A stretch of DNA of 64,000 nucleotides from Allodiplogaster sudhausi (GCA_945643635.1 CALZFC010000249.1:1792001-1856000); one strand, 5' to 3'. Shown: positions 1-13,985, counted from the first letter of the stretch. Translations and numbers: made by a program. The notes: generated from the letters alone by a model not told the origin.

Positions 1-180
1 AGAGAGAGAGAGATAGAGGGAGAGAGAGAGGGAGTGTGAGAGAAACAGAGATATTTTGGGGAAAGTGAGAGGAGCCTAAAGAGTGATGGAGAGAGAAGAA
101 CCTAGGGAGATAGAGGGAGAGACAGAGACAAAGAGAGAGAGAGAGAGAGACAGAGAGACAGAGAGAGAGGAATAGAGAGA
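1..180. repeat. GA-rich microsatellite
   Basis: Purine-rich low-complexity tract of GA dinucleotides with GGGA and CAGA interruptions, running from the left edge to about base 180. It probably lies in the intron before the exon at 255. Any open frames through it are composition artefacts. Confidence 0.9.
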
Positions 181-254
181 TAGACGAACTGACCATAAGA
201 TCTTCTTTGTGATTACGGAATGTTTATTTGCTAACCCAAATAGTTGTTGTTCAG

Positions 255-712
255 CTATGCCATCAAAATGCGGAACTGATGAAAGCGGGCGATGTCAAGG
301 AGATTCACGAGCAGAAGAATGAGAAGCTGCTCGAGCAGGTGGAGGGGGAATTCGTTGTAGGAGTTTCCGTTATGGAAATATCCGGTTTAGAAACTTTCGT
401 TACGGAAATATTCGTTGTTTGGGCAGCTATTTTATGTTTTCTCTTTCAATTTTTGGCCGCGAAAAATTAAGCGAGTTAATTTATTAAATTTGTACAGTTT
501 TTTTGCCATTTAAAGCTCAAGAGTGTTGAAGTGCAATATAAGTGCATTGAATTTTGAAATCAATAGAAATTTATTATTTTGTTTTTGAAATAATGTTGCT
601 GAAATTCCATCAGGTGCTGAAAGCGGAGCCTGCCGAGCAGAAGGAAGAGACCGACGAAGCAGGAGGGGCAGCTGTGGAGGACAGCAAGACGGCCAAGATG
701 GAGGAGGAGTGA
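255..712 (+). CDS. 3' end of a Lys/Glu-rich protein gene (last two exons)
   Basis: Two exons join in phase 0. The first (255-338) follows a TTCAG acceptor and encodes a charged helix-like stretch with the motif LMKAGDVKEIHEQKNEKL. It ends at CAG before GTGGAG. The second (614-712) follows an ATCAG acceptor and encodes an acidic tail (VLKAEPAEQKEETDEAGG) ending MEEE and TGA at 710-712. The intron is about 275 bases. The helical, Glu/Lys-rich, tail-like composition suggests the C-terminus of a cytosolic or nuclear complex subunit, but I do not recognise the protein. The gene begins left of the window. It is not similar to the repeated family that starts at 2.26 kb. Confidence 0.6.
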
Positions 713-722
713 GGGTGGGAGG

Positions 723-764
<42 letters not shown>

Positions 765-2260
765 CCTCTCTCCTTATTTCTCTCCCTCTCAGTATCGCCA
801 TCTCTCTTGTAAGTTCTCCATTTTATTCTCCATTTATCTTTCTCTATATCTCTCTTTCTCCCTCTTTGTCTTGCTATCTACTGCTCCCTCATTTGCTTAG
901 CTTATAATCTCGCTATTTTTCTATCACTCCCTGTTTTCTTCCCCTTCCTCGCACCCGGCTCTCCGTGTTGCTTCTCTTACTTCCATTCTTTATTTCATTG
1001 TTCTTTCAATCACTATGCCGCACGCAAATCGCTTGTTTCCAAAATATATATTTAGAAATATTTACTGTGTTGTCTATAATTTATCGTGAAATGTGTAAAT
1101 AACAAAAAAATATGACTATTGACTTCTTTCTTTAAAATTTAAAAATTTCCTCTTAGCTCTCATCAGGACTATATAAATAACGTAATTTGAAAATATCGCG
1201 TTGTCTTTCTTCACAACAGCACCATTTGAAAGATTCTCAAGACAGCGGGAATCTCTCAGCAAGGGGTTTGTCACTTTTGTACAAATGATTTGAAAGCAAT
1301 CACGAGAATACTTCTTATGGTCAAGCGACGAGCCGAACTAGAGACGTGTCCATGAAGGTGGTTGGTGGAAAGGCACAATGTGAACCATGGAGTTGACATG
1401 TTCAAGACTAAGAGAAACGAGAATCCCCACTCACAACGACATGTCTTATTTCTTCTCTCTTTTGCAGTTTTCCTTGCTTTCTTTCTCGGACTTATAGTAA
1501 TAAATCGTTAGAAATGTTAAAGAGAAATTGTCGAGAAAATGCAGCCTAATTTGGCAGACGGTCAACCTAGGTTGCTTCCAGCAATTTTGGTGCAGTTTTA
1601 GTACCGTAGTTTTAGTGAGGCGATAATTTGAAACTGTCTTCCTGAATGAAAGCGGGAATGTGAAGTTAAGCGGCTCCTTCTTTCTTCTTGCTTTTCCTGT
1701 TTTTTTTTTATTATTTATGTTTCTTTTGTGGATGTTGTAGGGTAAGAAGGAGTTGACAATGTTTCACTCGATGTTTGAAAAAATGCGCCAGGCAATCGCT
1801 CTCCCGAAATCACTAACCATTAGCGCATTAAAAATGAGATTGCTGCTATGTTGAAAGGATATTCCACCTCTTAATTATTACTCTGAGATTGCATAATTGG
1901 ACATTGTAAAATATTGATGATTGTTCGAAGGGAATTCCTTTCTTTTTTTTCTACTTCAACACACACACATATTTTTGCGGCGCCACAAATACGCCTTACT
2001 TTGGTTCATTTATCGGTGCCATTTATCTATCTCCCTTTGGCTTAAGACAATATTAGTTACTGCATTGCTATGCAGTTTGTGGTGTTTTGCAGAAACATTA
2101 CTGTGTGATGAAGAATATATATAATTGGGTAGTAAAAAAAAAACCCAGTTTTCGTCCGCGGCGAAACTGAATAATGCCATTATCAACTGTAATTGTGTTC
2201 ATGGTGTCTTGGGGCAGGAATACCGAAATAGTACCTAGTATGTTGTTATTCATTTACTAG
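713..2260. other. Intergenic stretch with CT microsatellite
   Basis: Begins with a CT-rich tract (about 720-860) directly after the stop codon of the preceding gene, then AT-rich DNA. A TTTTGCAG|GTAAG-like pyrimidine tract near 1,455-1,470 is not followed by a convincing open exon. I see no homologue here of the AA, BB or CC exons that precede exon A in copies 3 and 4. Confidence 0.5.
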
Positions 2261-4981
2261 GCACGCTACTTGGCTGCCTGACAATGTTCAACTGCGGAGA
2301 CCAAAAGTCGCCAACTGAGAGGGCCAACCGATCTAGTTGGCAGCCTCCGAAGGACACCAAGTCCCGACGTACATATTTTATTTTATGCTGCTCATTCCTC
2401 TCATTCTTGTGCCAACCTCTTTGTATAGACCGCCTTCTGCTTAATAGAAGATTATATGATGCTAGCGCCCATTCAAATAATCATATATTTCAGTTACCAA
2501 TGTTCGCGCCGTGTTCTACAACGGAGAATGCGCGGTAACGAAGACCTACGCAATCGTCGTTTTGACAAGTGAAAAGTCAGCAGAAAAATTCATTGTAGCC
2601 TTCTGGGGAGATCTTGGCTTTTCATTTGTTTCATGCGAGGAAGATTGTGAAATGTGCCCTTTTTCAACTTATTATGATTATGAGGCAGTCATTTGCAAAC
2701 GAGATGTATTGACATGATCATTCTCTTAATTTTATCTCGTCGCCATGTAAAGCACTCTAATACAATAACCAATTTAATGTACTTAATTAACCATATACAT
2801 ATATTTATTTGATCTAAGTGAGCCCGAAACTCAATGTAATCTATTTGAGTTTTCCTAGTTATTGTAGTCGTGTTTCTCCAAATCGTACGCTCTCCTTTAA
2901 GTGAGCTGATTCGCTACACCACCGATCGTTCAAGCAAGAACATCCGACTGAAGAAGGAAGCGGTGCTTGGAAAGGCATGTTTTTGTATTTCTTTCCTGTC
3001 CTTTAGTCTGTGCCAATGTTTAGCAATGTTGATATACTTGAATCCAAATAGTAAAAAAAATCAAAGTATAATGTGAATAACTTTATTCTTATGAACTTTC
3101 CAATGAAACCATCTCACCATGACATAACCCACCCAATTACGATCTCAGTAATTTCATTATGTTATTGTCCACCTCAAGAACTGAGTCTTTTTAACTATCA
3201 TGATTGGCCGGGTTATGTTAGATGGTTCCCTTGTGCAATGTGTGCCCTATAAATGTTGAAGCTGGAATCGCCTCGCGACATCACATGGCACGTCGAAATG
3301 ATGTATTCGCAATCGGTGGCCTTCAACTGCTGCTCTTCAATCTATCTGCTGTCCCGTCCATTGAAAAGTTGCTTATTTATTGTTTTTTTTTAAATCCCAT
3401 ATTCTTCAACATACATACCTTATCTCGATCTTTCTCAAGCGATCCTGTCAATCTTTCGACACTCGTGGCTGTATAATATAATTTTTAAATAAGGTTGCAA
3501 AGGACGACGAAGTATTAATTTAGTATTAGTGGTTTGGATCGTTTTAGCACTGCATCAATGGCCGTTTAGTCTTTTTATAATTAATAAAACCGAAATTAGT
3601 AACAAAAATTACACATTATTTTAATTATTGACTAATATTAGTAAAGCACAAGAATGATGCTCAGACTACTTACAGTTGGAGATCGCTACGCGCGTCCGCC
3701 ACTCGTTCGATTCGACTGCCCTTCTGCGTGCGTTCGCATCTGTGCGATTGCGTATGGATTCGTTGCAGAATTCGAGTGCGGCGAACTCGTACGTAAAGTG
3801 CCCCGATTTCTGCCATAGCCTCAAAATATATGCATTATTTATATCTACAAGTATTCTTCTAAAAGTTTCACTGCCTTCTTGTATACTGCTTTTATTTCTC
3901 CTGGGAGAATTGCCGACGATGGATTTCTTTCTATTAATCGATCACGAAATTCAAATGTGATCTTTTTGAATTTTCTTGACTATTGTAGTCATATCCTTAA
4001 CAATAAATCAAACGCTCTCTTGCACTTGTATCAGGCAAAAAGGTGCGAGTTGAATTTTGGCTCCTTTAAGGTGGCCTTCTTTTTCGGCCTCCATGAATGG
4101 TTCTCCCTCCGCCTCGGCCGTCCGCCTGTGTCCCTCTTCGAGCTCACTGCTGCGTGCATGGTAATTTATATTTATTCTTTTTTTTCTACACAATTACCTA
4201 ATTATTATGTTTGTTTTATATGTAAATAATGAATGTTCTATAAAACTACTATCATTACATGTTTTCCTCTCATAATCAGTCTCACGACGGCTTTCTCTTC
4301 GGCGGATCCTGTGATGGCCGCGTTGTAGTGTGGCGAGAGCTGCCGACGAAGCCAGCGGCTGACATGATGAGTAACAGCATAATACAGGGGCAATGCCAAC
4401 TAAAAAGTTTGGCTTCTTTTTTCGGCATGGCGAAGATTTTGTCCCAAAAAAATTTTGAAAATTATCCCAGAATTGGGTGGGGATAGCAAAAATCAGCGTT
4501 TTGAACCACATTTTGATTGCCTTCATAAATGTTTTTATGTTATAGTCAAATTGCGCTGCGTACTTTTAGAGGAAACGTACCAACTCTGGAGTGGCTCCAC
4601 CCCGTCGGATGTTAGGTTGATGAAAAAGGTTCTGGTTGACACGACCAAGAATGACGTCACCAAGGTGCTGATTCTTTCTTGATCCAGTATCTTATTTGTG
4701 CAGTGTTTTTACGTTTACTTATTCACTGTTATTTCGCATGATCCTTAAAATTTTTATTCCATGTTCTGTAACATTTTCGTGTTGGTCATTAGTGAAAAAT
4801 AATGAAACAAAAAGTTATTTGTTAGAGTTGCATTTTAAGAGAGTCGGCGACTGCGGAATGGTTGGCGGCGCCGTGCGCCTTCTCTTTTCACGGACGATCC
4901 TCGCTTCTTTGGCCTCTCCGAGGGCGGAGATTTCTTCTATATCGTCAAGCTGCCATACGAAGCGGATCGATGGCAATCTTG

Positions 4982-5095
4982 TGAGGAGAGAGAGAGCGAG
5001 AGAGAGAGAGAGCGAGAGAGAGAGAGAAAGAGAGAGATAGAGGGAGAGAGAGAGAGAGGGAGAGAGAGAGAGAGAGGGAGAGGAGAGGGAGATTT
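4982..5095. repeat. GA microsatellite in copy 1 intron I-J
   Basis: Near-pure GA tract on the sense strand, directly after the donor of exon I. The same intron holds GA tracts in copies 2 (12,630-12,790), 3 (36,629-36,660) and 4 (48,981-48,993), so the repeat predates the gene duplications. Confidence 0.9.
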
Positions 5096-7023
5096 AGCAA
5101 TAAAGTTGCGTTTCCAGACGTGGTGCCCTGCACGCAGAAGCTGCCAGAGATGCTTTCCCTCCCGGCCACCGACCGTGTCCTTGACATCCGATTCTGGCCG
5201 CGTCTCTCACAGCAGATGATTGCAGTCGTCGAATCAGAGGAACGGTACATTTATATTTCTTCAGGGGTAAACAGTGCCTTTTCCTTTCCTTTTGAAACCC
5301 CCCCCCCAGCCTAAGCCGAGGCAGAGACTATTCAGCACTGGAAATAATGCTTTATTGAGAGATGAAAAGAAGTGACTAAAGTTTACTACTACCCAGTAAT
5401 TATAGACCGGTCCCTACTTGGTGGAGATGCAGAGCCGAAGGAGGTGGCCGTTGCCGGGGTTGACTGGAGGAGCAGGCAAAGGGAAAGGAGCCGAGAAGTC
5501 CTGCGAATACACGATGATGCCGAGTGGGCTGCTGCTCGGCATGTCTAACGATGTCAGGATTTCTTTTTTACTTATCCCTTTTTCTATTTGGTTTACTTGG
5601 TATTTATTTACTTCTGTTTATTTTTGTTTCTTTTTTATGTCATTTATTGTGGTTATTAAGGCAAAGTTATCTTTAAAAAAAACTCACACAACGTAAAGAA
5701 AGAAGCAATCTCTATTAAATTTTTGTAGTCTTTATATATATTTTTCTTAGACTAGCCTTACGAAACTTTCAGACACTTTGCGAGTATTTGATGTCGGAGG
5801 CTTCCATGACCGGAATCTGCTGCCTTGATTCGAAGGTTAGAGTGGTTATCCATGTTTGATGTCTTGATTGGAAGGCTAGATCCATGTTTGAGGCTTTAAA
5901 TTAGTTTTTTGTCCTAGTATGTTTAAGTTATAGAGTAACAAATAGCAATTGCAAGGCTAGCACTTTTGAGATTGTCTGCGTTGCCCACTTCGCCTCCTTG
6001 GACATTGTCGCGTGCATCACCGAGCAAGGCCAAGTCGTTCTCTTCCACTTTGACAGCACCACAGGTCGGAGAAGGACTTTTATAGTGAAAGTTTCATTTG
6101 TTGAAAAGTGTTTTACCGGACGGAGGAAAGGCGTTAAAAAAGATAATATTTATAAACGCTCTTCGTTTTCTCAAACTTAGTTTGTCTAAAGAATTGCTTT
6201 TAAAGGGTTTTTTTCGGGTAATGAAATGAGTCAATTGTAAAAAAAATAATTTTATTCTCTCTTTCAATGGTAATTCATTTGAAGTTTCCTTACCGTTGTA
6301 CTTTCGTCTGGCAATCGTAAGTCGCATGTTCTCTCGCCCTTGTAGTCAGGCAAAAAGGTGAGAATTCAAGATTGAGTTTTGGCTCCTTTAAGGACTGACC
6401 TCTCGCAAGGGCATGGCCTTCCTTCCGCGCGGGACCCTCGCCACCACTGGATACGGTATGCAGTTGGCGCCCACCGAAGCAGACATGACCGACTGGATGG
6501 CATTCCTTCTCATTGGCACAGGCGACTGCAGAATTTACTGGATCAACATCACAGGTCACACGACTATTTCCAATGTGAAACTAATATATATATATATTTT
6601 TATTTCAAAAAAAAAAGTTCATTTTAAATTCCGTATTTTCAATTACAACACATCAATACCTTAATTCATTAAATACTTGACTTTTGTATTTCTATTCTGC
6701 AACTGTTGCATTCTAGTTCGAAGGCTGTATTTTTTTCTCGAGAGCGAAGCAAAAATTTTCCCTTAAACTTGATATTTTTTTATTCTTCAGCAGAAATACC
6801 TTTTTCTTACAGACGCGCACATTTTTGGCAGCGAGAGCTCGATGCCTCTTTCCATACGCGAACTGAACAGCCACCAAGAAATGCATCCGATCGAGGACTT
6901 CACAATTCTTCGAAAGGTTCGCTTTTTGAACTTCTTACCCACCCAGTTTTGGCGAACCTCCTACAGATACTTTTATTCCCTTGTTTTTCTTAAAGTTAAT
7001 GAGTACTTCGTCCTCTCCTGCTT

Positions 7024-7156
7024 TTCTCTCTCTCCCTCTCTCTGTCTCTCTCTCTCTCTCCTTCTCTCGCTCTCTTTATTCTTCTCTCTCTCACTCTCTC
7101 TCTCTGTGTTCTCTTCTTTCTCCTTCTTCTCTCTCTCTCTCTCTATCTCTCTTACC
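7024..7156. repeat. CT microsatellite in copy 1 intron O-P
   Basis: CT-rich tract on the sense strand inside the intron between exons O and P. Counterparts lie in copies 2 (14,948-15,077), 3 (39,085-39,153) and 4 (51,160-51,206), always with CT on the sense strand. The open frames of Ser/Leu through it are shadows. Confidence 0.9.
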
Positions 7157-9179
7157 TAGCTCATTCTTATACTCACTACGCCCACTCATTGTCAGTCGTT
7201 CTTAGGTAATATATTCGTTTTACAGACTGAGCAAGACTCATTTTCGAGTTCCGATACTGCGCACGTGGCCATTGAGCACGCTGGTGCAACAGTGTTCGTT
7301 TTGTTTTCCTAATTGTAAGATAAACCGTGCACTTGAGCTGATTTTATACCTGTTATCGATAAGGTTCATTTTGTATTTAATACTCTTTTTTCTCTTTACA
7401 TTTTGATTCCTTGCTGTGAATACCATTTAAGTCATGTTCTGCTCGCATGGGATGCGCGGAAGTGTCAACTCTCTTCGAATGAGTGCTTTCGCATGCCTAG
7501 GAGAGCGACTTTCATCATGAAGGTTTGCTATTCAGCTAACTACGAAAAGTGTGCATATCGAAAACCCAGCAAGCCTATTGTGCTAATGGTAAACAACAGG
7601 TTGCTATATTTGTGCCGGGGTACTCACAATTCCGTTATACGAGTTATATATGCATGTAAAAAAGTTTATTGGTAAGCAGACATGATAAGTACAAAATGGA
7701 TGTTCAATGGAGTGGGTGATCAGATCAGATTGCATAACATTCATGTATAAGAAGCTGAGGAGACTGTTACTCAGCCCATTGCCATTGTGAGCAAAACCAT
7801 TTGTTGTTATTTGTAAAAAAAAATGTTTATTCTCTGTTTTTGAGATGGTTAGCCGTTTCTTCGTGTCTCCTCTGCTCGGTGACATCTGGCAAAGCCAGCA
7901 CTCGATTGACACCTTAAGAGGCAACCATGTCGTCCACCGATACAGTCTTCGAGGACACTTTGAGAAAGTGGGTCCTTTCTTTCCGAATTTTGTTGAGAGG
8001 AAAACCTAGTTGAGCATGCCTTAAAATGGGCACCAAAGGCAGGATGAATGAGGGGATCTTTTTCATGCGTTATTCGATAATTTCATTCCAAAAATGGCCG
8101 ATATACTCAATTACATCTTGATTAGGCTCGATGTATCGATTTTTGATACCTGTAAAGATGACTGAAAGTTTGTCTAGGTAAACAGCCGGCTCTTAAGCTA
8201 TATATGTTGTTTGCAAGGATCATATAAATTTGTACAATCGTTACTTCATTTCACCCACGGTAATTTAAACAAAAACTAAAATTAAGTATTTCGAAATAAT
8301 TTTTTTCCTAGGCGGACTACGAGCAAGGTGTTCACTGCAATTTTCCACTGGGATGCGTTGCGTCAGTCGAAGTTAGAGTGGTCGCAGTTTTACAACAAAA
8401 TATTTGTTTTCTCAGCTTTTTCCCTACATTTGACCACAAGAAGAGTTCATTGTTAAGATCAGAAAACAAATTGCATGCTATTCATTTTACTAACTAATAA
8501 TAAACGCATCTCTTGCCAGTGACCGGATGTTTCGCCGGTGTTTGTCGGCTTCAAGAATGGCCATATCAGCTGCACTGTGAACAACTTCCGAGAGAAGCTC
8601 ACCAACGAGGCCATCAAGCCGCTCTTCAACGACGTGCACAAAGCCGCAATTCTTGGTATTTTATTTTATGTATATTTTGTTTGACAATTCTTACAATTAT
8701 TAAGACTCTTTATAGATTTTTCATCTTTAATAAGGAATTAATGAACACACACATTTTCTCTTAGCAATGGGCGCGTGCCAAGCGGGCAGCCAGGAGATCG
8801 TCCTCTCACTTTTCTCCATCTCAACTCGCAAGGTTATTAATGCACCTTCTTTATGTAATTGTAATTCATATCTTACCTAAAACGAAAGCACGAATACCAT
8901 AGTGGGTTCTGGGTGAAAAAAAAATAGTTGGTTACATGTTGTTCGCATGTCACACTAATTTTTTTTTCTGTTAGAGCATTTAAACATTTATCGTTTAATA
9001 GTGTTTCTGCGGTTCCTCTTTTCAATGTTACAGTTTTCTTTCCTCCCCGTTTTCCAGTTTGCCATTGCTTAACGCGTGGTGACAACCGTCGATGGGCCTT
9101 TGCAAGTCGTGGTCTCGATGGGCCCACGTCGGAGTGGAAGGTTTGTAGTGGGAAGAGAGAGAGAGAGAGAGAGAGCGCT

Positions 9180-9210
<31 letters not shown>

Positions 9211-9516
9211 CTGTGAAGAATACAAAGACAGTATTTCGCGAAAATAAATAGTATATTTTTATTGAGACTAAATTGTATGTTATTATTTGTTAATTGAAAA
9301 TAAATTCAAAAAATTTCTTTTTTTTCTTCATATGCCTATCTTTTTCTTTCCCCATCTACATAATGTCTCTCTCTCTCTCTCTCTTGCTCTCCGTTCCAGA
9401 AGTATAAAAATGATTTAAGCATGCAATTCTTCGTCCTTGTCATGGGTGCCGATGGCATGGAGTCTCTCCATCTCTGCGAGCGTCGAATTGCCATGTGGCT
9501 GGATGAGATACGCTAA

Positions 9517-10250
9517 GGAGGAGCGAACGGCGAGACGAAAAAGAGAAACGAAATTGTTGATCGACTGACTTTTCACGTACTTTTATTTCCTTTGTACCAA
9601 GAATTTGGTTAGTTTTGCGCATTTTGGAAGCCATCATGTTTTGGGAATAGCAATACAGTAGCGTACTTTTATTGAGCTAAAATTTAATCTAGCAGTCACC
9701 AGCTCTTTAAATTCTGATGTTAATTTTTATTATGATTTCTTTTTCTATTGATCTTTCAGACAATCCAAGGGATTCTATATAGGAAACACCAACGTTTACA
9801 AGTTGCTCACAATTGATAGAACTCTTTTCGCTGTATGACGGTACTGGCTCAAACGATTCAATGATGCTTTTTTAATTCTCAGTCAACGAATTACACTGTT
9901 TTGTCATTCATCGATTTGTTGTTTCTTTTTTAAATAATTTGTATTCCTTCTCATTTGTTAATAAAGATTCTTCGTCAATCACGGATGGCAAAGAGATTGA
10001 ACGGTTCTAAAGCAACCGCGGCATATTTGAAGTAAATTGAACGAAGAGAGAAAAAGGAAACTTCGTAACAACTTGTCATCGCCATGGAATGTCGTTTCCT
10101 TGACAAAATGTTCAAGGAGCTGGCGGGCAAAATCTCCTTTGACACATCTTTGTCTTACTGTAGCTATTAAATATTTGTTTGCGCTCCAAATTTCTTTGAT
10201 TAGTTTGAATTGTCTTCATTCAGATGCCCTTTGACCTTTCTTTCACTAGA
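9517..10250 (+). other. Conserved 3' flank of copy 1 / spacer to copy 2
   Basis: Sequence after the copy 1 stop codon is recognisably repeated after copy 2 (17,845-18,290) and copy 3 (40,945-41,460). Shared landmarks are a TTGGAAGCCAT segment about 110 bases after the stop, a GAAATT(G/T)..GATCGACTG stretch just before it, and AAGGATGGC(A/G)AAGAG about 480 bases after the stop. The duplicated unit therefore included several hundred bases of 3' untranslated or flanking DNA. Copy 2 exon A starts directly where this similarity stops. Confidence 0.65.
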
Positions 10251-12625
10251 CACGCGGCTCCGCCTGACAATGCTCAACTGCGGATCTGAGAAGTCGCCAA
10301 CTGAGAGGGCCAACCGATCTTGTTGGCAGCCTCCGAAGGACACCAAGTCCCGACGTATGTATTATATATTATTTTATGCTGCTCATTTCTCTCATTCTTG
10401 TGCTAACCGCTTTGTATCGACCACCTTTCTGCTTCTAAGAAGAGTATATAATGATATTTCCCGAACAAATGATGTTCTCATCTCATATTTCCGTCTCCAA
10501 AGTTCGCGCCGTTTTCTACAACGGCGAATGCGAGGTGACTAAGAACTACGCAATCGTCATTTTGACAGACGAGAAGTCAGTCGAACAATTCAGTGTTGCT
10601 ATCTGGAGATTTTGTTTCTTGATTATTTATTTACTTAGTTATTTATTTGTTGACTATTTATTTATTTACTTATTTATTTATTATTTATTATTATTTATTT
10701 ATTATCGATTTATTTATTTATTATATCTAAGTGAGTTGATTCGCTACGTCACCACCGACCGCTCAAGCAAGAGCATTCGATTGAAGAAGGATGCATTGCT
10801 CGGAAAGGCATGTGTTTTTTTTCTTTAGCAATATTGACAATACTTGGATCATAATGGGAAAGATACGAATTAAATGAATGTAAAGTTTATTTATTCTGCA
10901 GTATGAGTTAAGTTATTTTCTGATAAAGCGTCACCTCTAAATATGTTCAAGCTGGAGTCTCTTCGTGATATCACGTGGCACGCCGATAGGATATTTGTGG
11001 GATCGGTCACCTTCAACTGCTCCACTTCCATCTATCAGCTGTCTCGAGGTTGCTTACTTAGTTGTTAAATATCTTTTGTTCCTTTTTTCTTTTTAGAAAT
11101 ACCATTCTTTTCTACATGCATGTAACTAAACTGCTCTTCTTTCCAATGTGATTTACATGCATCATTGAACAACATTAATTTTTCATTAATACATATTTAA
11201 TACGTGTAAAATACTAATAATTTTAGTTCATAACAAAAAAAGATCAGCTAAAATGACATTCTGCTGACAGTTGACAGAGTGTCTCCTCCACTCGTCCGCT
11301 TCCGCTGTCCATCACCGTGCGTTCGCATCTCTGCGATTACAGCAGGATTCGTTGCCGAATTCGAGTGCGGCGAACTTGTACGTGTAAAGTGGACGTTCTT
11401 CAAGTCTCTTTCTAGTAAAAGAGCGCAACAGTAAATCAATTTGAAAAGGGCGCGAATTCAAACATGAGTTTTTGGCTCCGTTAAGGTGGCCTTCCATTTC
11501 TGCAACCACAAATGGTGCGCTCTTCGTCTCGGCCGGCCGCCTGTGTCCCTCTTCGAGCTTACTGCGGCGCATATGGTAATTTTAGACTTTTTTCCTTTCC
11601 GAAATTTGATTAGTTTTGTTTACGTTATTGCCTCATCGTAATATTTGTTTTATATCTAAATAATGACTACCATAAAAGTAATCGTCACATTTTCCTCCTC
11701 AACATCGCAGTCGCTCGACTACGTGCTCTTTGGCGACACCAGCGATGGGCGCGTTGTGGTGTGCCGCGAGTTGCCCGAGAAGCCAGAGGCTGACATGGGT
11801 AAGCATAAGCACTTTCTGGAATGCTGAAAGGCATTTCACATCCACGACCTAAAAGGGAACAGCCTATTTTACGACCCATGGCCGTCCCGGAGGCCATACC
11901 CCACAAGAGATTTTGACCTGCGAATTCGCTCTTTAACACTCTGCTTACTTTGCTTTTCGGACTCAAAAACTGATACCGCACCATGTTTTTTTGAAGCAGT
12001 TGACCGTTTGAACTATTCACATCTACTTGCATAATTTTGCATATTTGATCAGTACGCTCTACATATGCTTATTAGTTTGCACTTACATAAGTCGACATGT
12101 AAAGTATCATATCAGCTGCCTTTTGATTACATCATCAACATCATAAATTTTGTATTTATTGTCAACATGCCAATACAACCTTGTAGACGAAGCGTACGAT
12201 GGCAATTGTTTCTCCACGTCGGATGCCACCTTGATGGAAGATATGCTGATTGAGGCGACCGAGCTGCCCGCCACCAAGGCCTACGTTGTGCATGTCAGTG
12301 CATCTTCTCTCTTCATCTAGTATCTTATTTGTGGTATACTTATTCTTTTAACTATTTAATATTATATCTCATGATTTAAAAAAAAAACGTATTTTCCTTC
12401 TTGAATTAAATTTTCATTAAGATCAGCAAAGAATACTGTTTAAAAATAAAGAAAATTTTTTTGAATTGCCTTTTAAGAGAGTCGGCGACTGCGGAATTGT
12501 AGGCGGCGCCGTGCGCCTTCTCTTTTCACAGCCACGCGATCCTCGCATGCTTGGCCTGTCAGAGAAGGGAGATCTCTTCTATATCGCCAAGCTGCCATAC
12601 GAAGCAGATCGATGGCAATCTTGTA

Positions 12626-12673
<48 letters not shown>

Positions 12674-13599
12674 AGAGAGAGAGAGAGAGAGAGTGAAAGA
12701 GAGAGAGAGGTAAAGAGAAAGAGAGAGATGGAGAGAGAGATGGAGAAATAAAGAAAGAGAGAGAGAGAGAAGGCGAGAGAGAGAGATTGTGTGTGATGGA
12801 GAGATAAAAAGAGAGTGTGAATGACTTGGAGATAGATAGTCCCTCTCAGTGGGATCTCTTAAGCCGGAAAACTCGAAACGAACAAAAACTAACTAGATTT
12901 GCCTTTCCAGACGTGGTTCCATACAAGGAGAAGCTGTCGGAGATGCTTTCCCTGCCAGCCAGCGACCGACATTCGATTCTGGCCGCACCTCACAAGGCAG
13001 ATGATGGCAGTCGTCGAATCAGAGGTGCGGTTCATTTATATTATTTTATATGTACTGTAAATTTGGAATATTTTAGCGGTGCGACATTTATATTATTGCA
13101 AGAGTGTAATGGATTTCTTTTTTTTCTGTCTACGGCTTGAGATCAAATGACTTCGGTAATATATGCCGCCTTTATACTGAAATTATGCTGCCTAGAAAGA
13201 TAGCAGAATTGTAGAACGACAATATTTTATTACCCAATAATTTTAGGCTGGCCCCTACTTGCTGTAGATGCATTGTCGAAGGAGGTGGCCATTGCCGATG
13301 ATGCATCTAGGAGGAGGCACAAGGAAAAGAGCGAAGAATTCCAGCGAATACACGATGATGCCGAGTGGACAGCTGCTGGGTGTGGCTAATAATGTGAGAA
13401 ATTCCTTCAGTTTTGTTTCGTTTACATCATATTTATTGTATTTATTAAGACAACGTAAAAAAAATACTCAGATGTAAAGAAGGCAGCGATCTATAGATTT
13501 TAAACTTGTATTCTTAAATTTCTCAGATTAGCCTTGCAAAACTTTCAGACGGTTTGCGAGTATTTGATGCCCGAAGAAGGCGTCGCTTTCGTGACTGGA

Positions 13600-13985
13600 A
13601 GCTGCTGCCTCGTTTCGAAGGTTAGATTGTCTCTCCATGTTTGAGGGTTTGCTACAGTATACTAGTTGTTTGCCCTAGTAAGATATCAAGTTAAAAAAAT
13701 GCAAGGCCAGCACCAAAATAACAAAATGGGTGCATTTATTGTTGAGATTGTCAGTGTTGCCCCCGTTGCCCACGACACGTCTGGGTGTAAATTGTCTTTG
13801 ACCATGGAACGCGGCTGCCTTGATTCGAATGTTAGATTCTTATTCATTTTTTTTAAAGAAGTTTTATCAAAACGTACGATTCATTTGACCTACCAAATCA
13901 TAGACACAAAAGGAATTTACATGGCCAGCACCAAAATGCATGCGCATATGTTTGAGATTGTCTCCGTTGCCCACGTCGCCTCCTT
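13600..13985 (+). repeat. Partial tandem duplication of the exon L-M region in copy 2
   Basis: The exon L end (GCTGCTGCCTCG..TCGAA|GGTTAGATTG, near 13,600-13,630) recurs at about 13,807-13,835 as GCGGCTGCCTTGATTCGAAT|GTTAGATT. The exon M start (TTGAGATTGTC..GTTGCCC) occurs at about 13,741 and again at 13,951. The first M-like copy is interrupted. Only the outer L and M copies keep full similarity to the paralogues, so this is a local duplication of roughly 210 bases within copy 2. Confidence 0.65.

Larger units (their letters stand above)
2261..9516 (+). pseudogene. Copy 1 of the repeated beta-propeller-like gene family (5'-truncated, broken)
   Basis: Exons by paralogue comparison: A 2261-2368, B 2495-2596, C 2900-2974, D 3256-3368, E 3678-3791, F 4069-4160, G 4280-4368, H 4570-4663, I 4842-4980, J 5119-5238, K 5407-5553, L 5770-5833, M 5975-6065, N 6392-6552, O 6812-6917, P 7226-7289, Q 7431-7521, R 7846-7969, S 8312-8371, T 8520-8655, U 8765-8832, V 9058-9140, W 9420-9516. 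Exons upstream of A are absent. Lesions seen: exon H lost about 15-20 bases of its end; exon I has a 4-base deletion after the LLFS motif; the exon J donor reads GAACGG where the paralogues have GTGCGG or GTGTGA; exon T opens TGA (8520-8522) instead of TGG; exon V has TAA (9070-9072) where others have CAA; exon U lost 30 bases in frame. The function of the family is not recognised. Loss of a functional product is an inference from the combined breaks. Confidence 0.8.

Noticed and set aside
3879..4229. 116-residue open frame across exon F of copy 1
   Set aside because: Only the part from 4,069 to 4,160 is conserved among copies; the rest is intron read-through.
9058..9140. Alternative frame of exon V ([11 protein letters not shown].. 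in several copies), open in copies 1 and 3-5, which would avoid the TAA in copy 1
   Set aside because: Differences between copies fall on third positions in the FAIAQRV frame, and that frame joins exons U and W in phase. The Cys/Arg-rich frame is a shadow.
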